Positions 59,561-64,000 of a stretch of 64,000 nucleotides of DNA are shown piece by piece. Source of the DNA: Cervus elaphus. Its lineage: Eukaryota; Chordata; Mammalia; Artiodactyla; Cervidae. How positions within the stretch are numbered: the stretch's first letter is position 1; every line of letters starts with the position of its first letter. The notes under the pieces are model-generated. The model did not search any database. It was given only the letters and a program-made list of their open reading frames with translations, and was not told the origin of the DNA. Location of the stretch: assembly GCF_910594005.1 (NCBI RefSeq), contig NC_057820.1, positions 7,197,001-7,261,000 of the forward strand, written 5' to 3'. Both the position numbers and the translations under genes were made by a program.

Positions 59561-60433
59561 GATATTTTCATTATTTCATAAACTATACATTTATTGTTTT
59601 ATTATAAATTAGTTGCTGAGAGCAAACATATTGCTTTATCTTATTTTTATAATTTATGGAAAATGAATTAATTATTCATATTAGATCTACATTATTTTAA
59701 TTTTTAATACTTATAATCTGTTTTATAGGATTCATTTTGTAACTTATTTTTCAGTGTTTTTTATAATGTGTCTGGTAGCGCTTATTAGTATATCTATTTG
59801 AACTGGTATAATAAGTGAGGATTTTTTTTCTGAAAGAAAGTGTAATTCAGCTTCTTGTTTGCCAGGGATATTTTTGTAAATTGACCTAGCTATGCAGTTC
59901 TACAGTTTTGATTTAATATATGTGTATAAAATCCAGGGAGAAAGTATTATGGAAATGTGAGTTGAAAAACAGAGAGGAAAGGCCTAAAATTTCCAAATTT
60001 TACAAAATACTTTTTATCAATAATATACTGTTAAATAACTAGTCTTGAGCATTTAATTTATAATATACAAATTTCATTTGATACATTTACATTAATATAG
60101 TAATATATAAGTAAAATTATTAATATATGTGAAAATCACATCCTTTGTAACAATTTCAGCTTATGCTAAAAATTTTAGACAGCTTACAAGACATTTGAAA
60201 GTGTTAAGTATAGCAAATATTGTTCAAATGTTTAAAATATCTTTAGGTGATTCTCAGGGAGAAATGTCTGTAGACCCGACTGAAGAACAAAGGCACTCTA
60301 AATTCATCGTCTCTGGTTGCCTCATTTACTGCTGTATTCTCAGGACCAATTGCACACCAATGATTAAATGATGAATGAGTGAATGTCCTGAAAGATTAAC
60401 ATTACAAATTACACACTTGCTGCCTAAAGAAAG
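59561..60433. other. Intergenic DNA, nothing recognised
   Basis: Very AT-rich sequence without clear repeats or coding signal; it may include further decayed L1. Confidence 0.5.
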
Positions 60434-60652
60434 GGCTTCCCAAGCGGCTCAGTGGTAAAGAATCTGCCTGCCGTTGCAGGAGACGCAGAAGATGCAGGTT
60501 CGATCCCTGGGTTGGAAGATCCCCTGGAGAAGGAAATGGCAACCCACTCCAGTATTCTCACCTGGGAAATCCCATGGACAGAGGAGCCTGGCGGGCTACA
60601 GTCCATGGGCTCGAGACAAGTCGAATAAGACTGAGCGACTGAACACACATGT
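60434..60652 (+). mobile_element. Bov-tA SINE
   Basis: The run from GGGCTTCCCAAGCGGCTCAG through GATCCCTGGGTTGGAAGATC to GACTGAGCGACTGAACACAC is a + strand Bov-tA. TAAAGAAA on both sides is the likely target duplication. Confidence 0.93.
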
Positions 60653-60705
60653 ACTTAAAGAAAAGATGACCCTGGGGGTGGGTTTTTCCCTCTATGGTTT
60701 GTCTA

Positions 60706-60903
60706 TGTGCTTAGTCGCTCAGCTGTATCCGACTCTTTCCGACCCCATGGACTGTAGCCCGCCAGGCTCCTCTGTCCACAGGATTCTCCAGGCAAGAATA
60801 CTGGAGTGGGTTGCCATACCCTTCTCCAGGAGATCTTCCCAACGCAGGGGTTGAACTCAGGTCTCCCACATTGCAGGCAGATTCTTTACCATCTCTGAGC
60901 CAA
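60706..60903 (-). mobile_element. Bov-tA SINE
   Basis: TGTGCTTAGTCGCTCAGCTG, GTCCACAGGATTCTCCAGGC and TTCTTTACCATCTCTGAGCC mark a reverse Bov-tA only about 50 bp from the previous, oppositely oriented copy. Confidence 0.93.
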
Positions 60904-61104
60904 TTATCACTCTAGGTTAGGCAATTATTAATTGGTAGATAGAGTGAGGTCCTGATAGAAATGAAGAAAGGATACCTACACTCCTGACTTGAGAAGACAG
61001 TCTTGGGTGACTGACTTTAACCTTGTCAGGCTCCAGAGGATTGAGAACAAGATGGATACAGGCTTAAGGGAACTTAGTGAAGTACTAAGATCCTTACATA
61101 TCAA

Positions 61105-61930
61105 TTATCTTGAATTCTTCAAGCATTTTTTGAGCATTTACTTTTCTGTCACCGCTAAGCACTGGGCATGCAAGGATGAAGACAGGGTATAAGAAAGTCT
61201 ACTGAAGCAGGATAAATGGTGTCAGAAAACATGTTCAGTTGAATTATAGGTTGAATTATTTGAAACTGCTGTTATTTGACCATTTTTGACCTACCCAAAA
61301 TATGGTAAATCATATGGTTCAACCTACATGGTATGTGTAAATCTAGGTTAAAGAATGAGAAGTCTTGGAGGATTCTTGTTAATCTGGGAAAGCAATATAC
61401 ATTAGGCGGCATTTGAGCTGGACATTGAAGGATGAAACAGGTTAGTAGATGGATAGCTGGAAGATAGGATATTTGAAATAGCAGAGAGGGTCAACAAGAG
61501 CAAAAGTGGAGAGAATAGAAGGTACATGTGTGTTCTAGAAAGGTACATGAGGTTTCTTTTTTTTTTTTTTTTGAAATCTGAGAAGTATGAATTAAATTAT
61601 AATGGAGCTTGAGATTTGAGTTTAGAGTCCTGTAGACCTAAGAAGATGCAAATTCAATAGGGTTGGCAGTGGGAAACCATTTACCAGACTAAGTACTGTG
61701 AAAACAGGTACAGGCTTTAGAAGAACTCAGGTGGCTGAATGGGGAATGAGTGGAGGGTAGGGAAGTTGAGACTCGAGGCCCAGAGATGCATAGGAAGCTC
61801 TTAAAATAGTCAAGATGAACACAGCAGATATGTATAGGGATTGAGAAGTGGGCCATGTTTCTCTGATAGACTTATCATGGCCTGATCATTAATTAGGTGG
61901 AGGGATTAGTTGAAAGAGGTTAGATTCAGG
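61105..61930 (-). repeat. L2-like LINE, reversed (diverged)
   Basis: TTTTTGAGCATTTACTTTTC, CGCTAAGCACTGGGCATGCA and, further on, GCGGCATTTGAGCTGGACAT then TGAAGGATGAAACAGG resemble the reversed L2 3' region. A T tract (61555-61572) interrupts it. The family call is tentative. Confidence 0.5.
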
Positions 61931-62269
61931 AGTGGGTGATGGGAGGAAGCCACATGGGGATACCCTGCAGGCATCCTCACAGGGGATACCTCACAGGGAT
62001 TGTGAGGGTGGAGTCCTCGGCTGTGGGTCTTAGCTCTGCGGGAGCACAGTTTATCACTTAAGCCTCAAAAGTAGATGTGGTTATCAGGGAAATTTGTCTA
62101 TGAAGAGCAGGGAAGCAGAAGAAAGACAAAAGGACAGAGCATGGGATTAGGAATGGCTCTGTGCCTTGTGCCATACCACATTTTATCTCCGTTATAACAT
62201 TTGTTTACCTCTGTGTCTGCTGCTCCTGAGTCTATGAGACCTCTAAAGGTGGGAACTAGATCTTGTCCA

Positions 62270-62515
62270 TTCTTCAGCATCCTCAAAGTTTATACATAGT
62301 TGAGGGGTGGCCACTTATAGCACAGGGAACTCTACTCAATATTCTGTAATAGCCTATATGGGAAAAGAATCTGAAAAAGGATGGAGACTATATATATATA
62401 TATGGAGAGAGAGATGTATATATGTATACGATTGAATTGCTTTGGTGTACACCTGAAACTAACACAACATTGTAAATCAACTATAGTCCAGGAAAAGCTA
62501 AATTTAAAAAGCCCT
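62270..62515 (+). repeat. L1-type 3' UTR repeat with TA microsatellite
   Basis: TATAGCACAGGGAACTCTAC, TAGCCTATATGGGAAAAGAA and CTGAAACTAACACAACATTG then AAATCAACTATAGTCCAGG form the common artiodactyl L1 terminus. A TA/GA microsatellite occupies 62388-62424. Confidence 0.65.
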
Positions 62516-62579
62516 TACTGAATCACATCCTCACTTTTCACGGAAAGTTTTCCTAGGTTCTAGTCATTGTTGTAACTGC

Positions 62580-62710
62580 CATACAGATGCCCATCCATTT
62601 CATATTTCACAGATGGGGAAATGGAAGCATGCACGTGTTCAAGGTCACAGTTAGTGAGTGCGAGCTCATATTTGAACTCAGGCAGTCCAACACCAAAGGC
62701 TGCTGGCCCA
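62580..62710 (+). repeat. MIR SINE
   Basis: CATATTTCACAGATGGGGAA, TTCAAGGTCACAGTTAGTGA and ATATTTGAACTCAGGCAGTC are the MIR core and tail in order. Confidence 0.82.
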
Positions 62711-62901
62711 TAACTCCCATTCTCTGGAATTCTGGAATGAGTAGAGTCAGAGTGACATCCGTTTGGCCCTTGACAGTTTGGGGTTGCTTTCAGAGTTAAT
62801 TCTAATAGCCTCCAAGTAACTTTGTGAGATGGAGGGAGGGGAAATTCTTTTTGTTAAGTAAATGAAAGTTAAAGTACATGAACTCATGAAGAAACACAGC
62901 T

Positions 62902-63106
62902 TGTTGCTATTGTTGTTCAGTCGCTAAGCTGTGTCCACCTCTTTGGGACCTCATGTACTGCGGCATGACAGGCTTCCCTGTCCTTCACTGTCTCCCAGAG
63001 TTTGCTCAGATTCACGCCCACTGAGTCAGTGATGCCATCCAACCATCTCCCTTGTCCTTTTGCCTTCAGTCTTTCCCAGCATCAGGGTGTTTTCCAATGA
63101 GAGAAT
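62902..63106 (-). mobile_element. BovB LINE 3' stub, 18-bp TSD
   Basis: Reversed BovB 3' end from TTCAGTCGCTAAGCTGTGTC to GCATCAGGGTGTTTTCCAAT. The duplication TCATGA(A/G)GAAACACAGCT flanks it at 62884-62901 and 63107-63124 with one mismatch. Confidence 0.93.
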
Positions 63107-63125
63107 TCATGAGGAAACACAGCTA

Positions 63126-63440
63126 TTAGGTTGGTGCAAAAAGTAATTGTGTTTTTGCATTGTTGAGCTTTGCCCTCTGATATTGGAATACTTCCTTAAA
63201 TGAATGTGGTTATGTTACACATCATTTTAATGCACATCTCTGGCTTTATGCTTTTTTTTTTTTGCTAGTGAATTATCACTTGCTCTTTATTTTATATTTA
63301 TTTTAGACTACAGAAATGTGTTAGACAAAAAGCAAACTCAAGCATTTTTTTTTTTTTATTTAAGTTCAAAATGGGTCGTAAAGCTGCTGAATGGTCTCTT
63401 TTATTAGTAATCATGAATGCTCAATGTTTAGGCACAGCTC
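63126..63440 (+). mobile_element. Mariner-like DNA transposon 5' part
   Basis: The element begins at a TA with the terminal repeat TTAGGTTGGTGCAAAAAGTA, followed by untranslated sequence and, from about 63308, transposase N-terminal codons (LDKKQ-like, then EFKMGRKAA-like) in a frame broken by a T tract at 63348-63358. The match to Hsmar1/bovine mariner-type elements ends near 63395, so it is truncated and inactive. Confidence 0.82.
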
Positions 63441-64000
63441 TCATGATTGGTAAAAAATGATTGGTTTGTTGATTTTAGATGTCAATGAAAAATAATCTGT
63501 TGATATATCTATTCACCCTTGCTGGGGACATAACCTGGAATCTGTCCTTAGGCATAGTGTTCAGGGTCCCTATACAGTCTAATGACCTCTGCCACTTTAG
63601 AGGTCTCTGTAAGCTCATTTACTAAGGAGGATAAGATTTCTTCTCTTCATAGCAGAATTGAAAGGAGAAAGATGGATATTGAATTTCTATAGGCATTTGT
63701 CTAACCTAATCCCCTACTACACATAGACTCTCCTTTGACGATCTCCTTAGATAGCAGAGACTCGTGAAAGATTTCCGAAGAACTGAAAATGAGATTCATA
63801 ATAAGCTTTATATTTGTGTTCAGCTCATTTCATTTTAAAAAAATACAGTGCTGGTGCCTCTGGCAGTTACTGCCTCATTGGAATTTTATGAATCTGAGGC
63901 CATGTTGGCTTGTCATTTCTCTGCCGTTATGCTAGATGGGTTATCTTACCAAGTTTCACCACTGCTAGCGTAGACTCTGAAGGAGCAAATACCACAGAGA
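63441..64000. other. Intergenic end of window, nothing recognised
   Basis: AT-rich sequence without a supported gene or repeat. Confidence 0.5.

Overview
This is a 64 kb piece of a ruminant (bovid-type) nuclear genome. It is AT-rich, most of it has no long reading frame, and it carries families found only in ruminants or even-toed ungulates: BovB (RTE) LINEs, Bov-tA and BOV-A2 SINEs, L1_BT-type 3' ends and a CHR-2-type SINE. Older mammalian repeats (MIR, L2, MER5A-like, hAT, MaLR-like) lie among them. Cattle is a natural guess, but species cannot be fixed from sequence alone.

The only protein-coding gene I can support is CPEB2, on the minus strand. It encodes a cytoplasmic polyadenylation element-binding protein, which represses or activates translation of mRNAs by binding their 3' UTRs. 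Five coding exons are present in transcript order: a large GC-rich exon 1 (42356-40665, 564 codons), exon 2 (37739-37458), a 90-nt cassette exon (36681-36592), exon 4 (28169-28079) and a 51-nt symmetric cassette exon (6944-6894). Every junction has AG/GT and the phases agree. The later exons, which would encode the RRMs and the C-terminal zinc-binding domain, lie beyond position 1 and are not in the window. What is here encodes the long disordered N-terminal regulatory half. A 3.8 kb CpG island (about 39.85-43.64 kb) covers exon 1, the 5' UTR and the promoter.

Layout: 1-6893 intron 5, mostly ancient or unique sequence; 6945-28078 a 21 kb intron rich in SINEs and BovB; 28170-36591 and 36682-37457 the introns around the 90-nt cassette; 37740-40664 intron 1; 42357-43640 5' flank and promoter; 43.6-64 kb upstream intergenic DNA without a supported gene. 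The interval from 32.66 to 45.55 kb, over exons 1-3 and the promoter, holds no recognisable ruminant-specific retrotransposon. The upstream interval from 45.5 to 63.4 kb is a dense mosaic. There an old minus-strand L1 is broken by BovB, Bov-tA and BOV-A2 insertions, one SINE is itself split by a later L1 3' end, two BovB pieces form a head-to-head inverted repeat, and a mariner-like remnant abuts a BovB stub.

I found no RNA genes, CRISPR arrays or microbial-type systems, and no convincing evidence of a wholly new system. The most useful observations are the small regulated CPEB2 exons, the weak start-codon context with better in-frame downstream AUGs, the homopolymer-coding tracts in exon 1, the transposon-poor block, and several well-resolved nested insertions.
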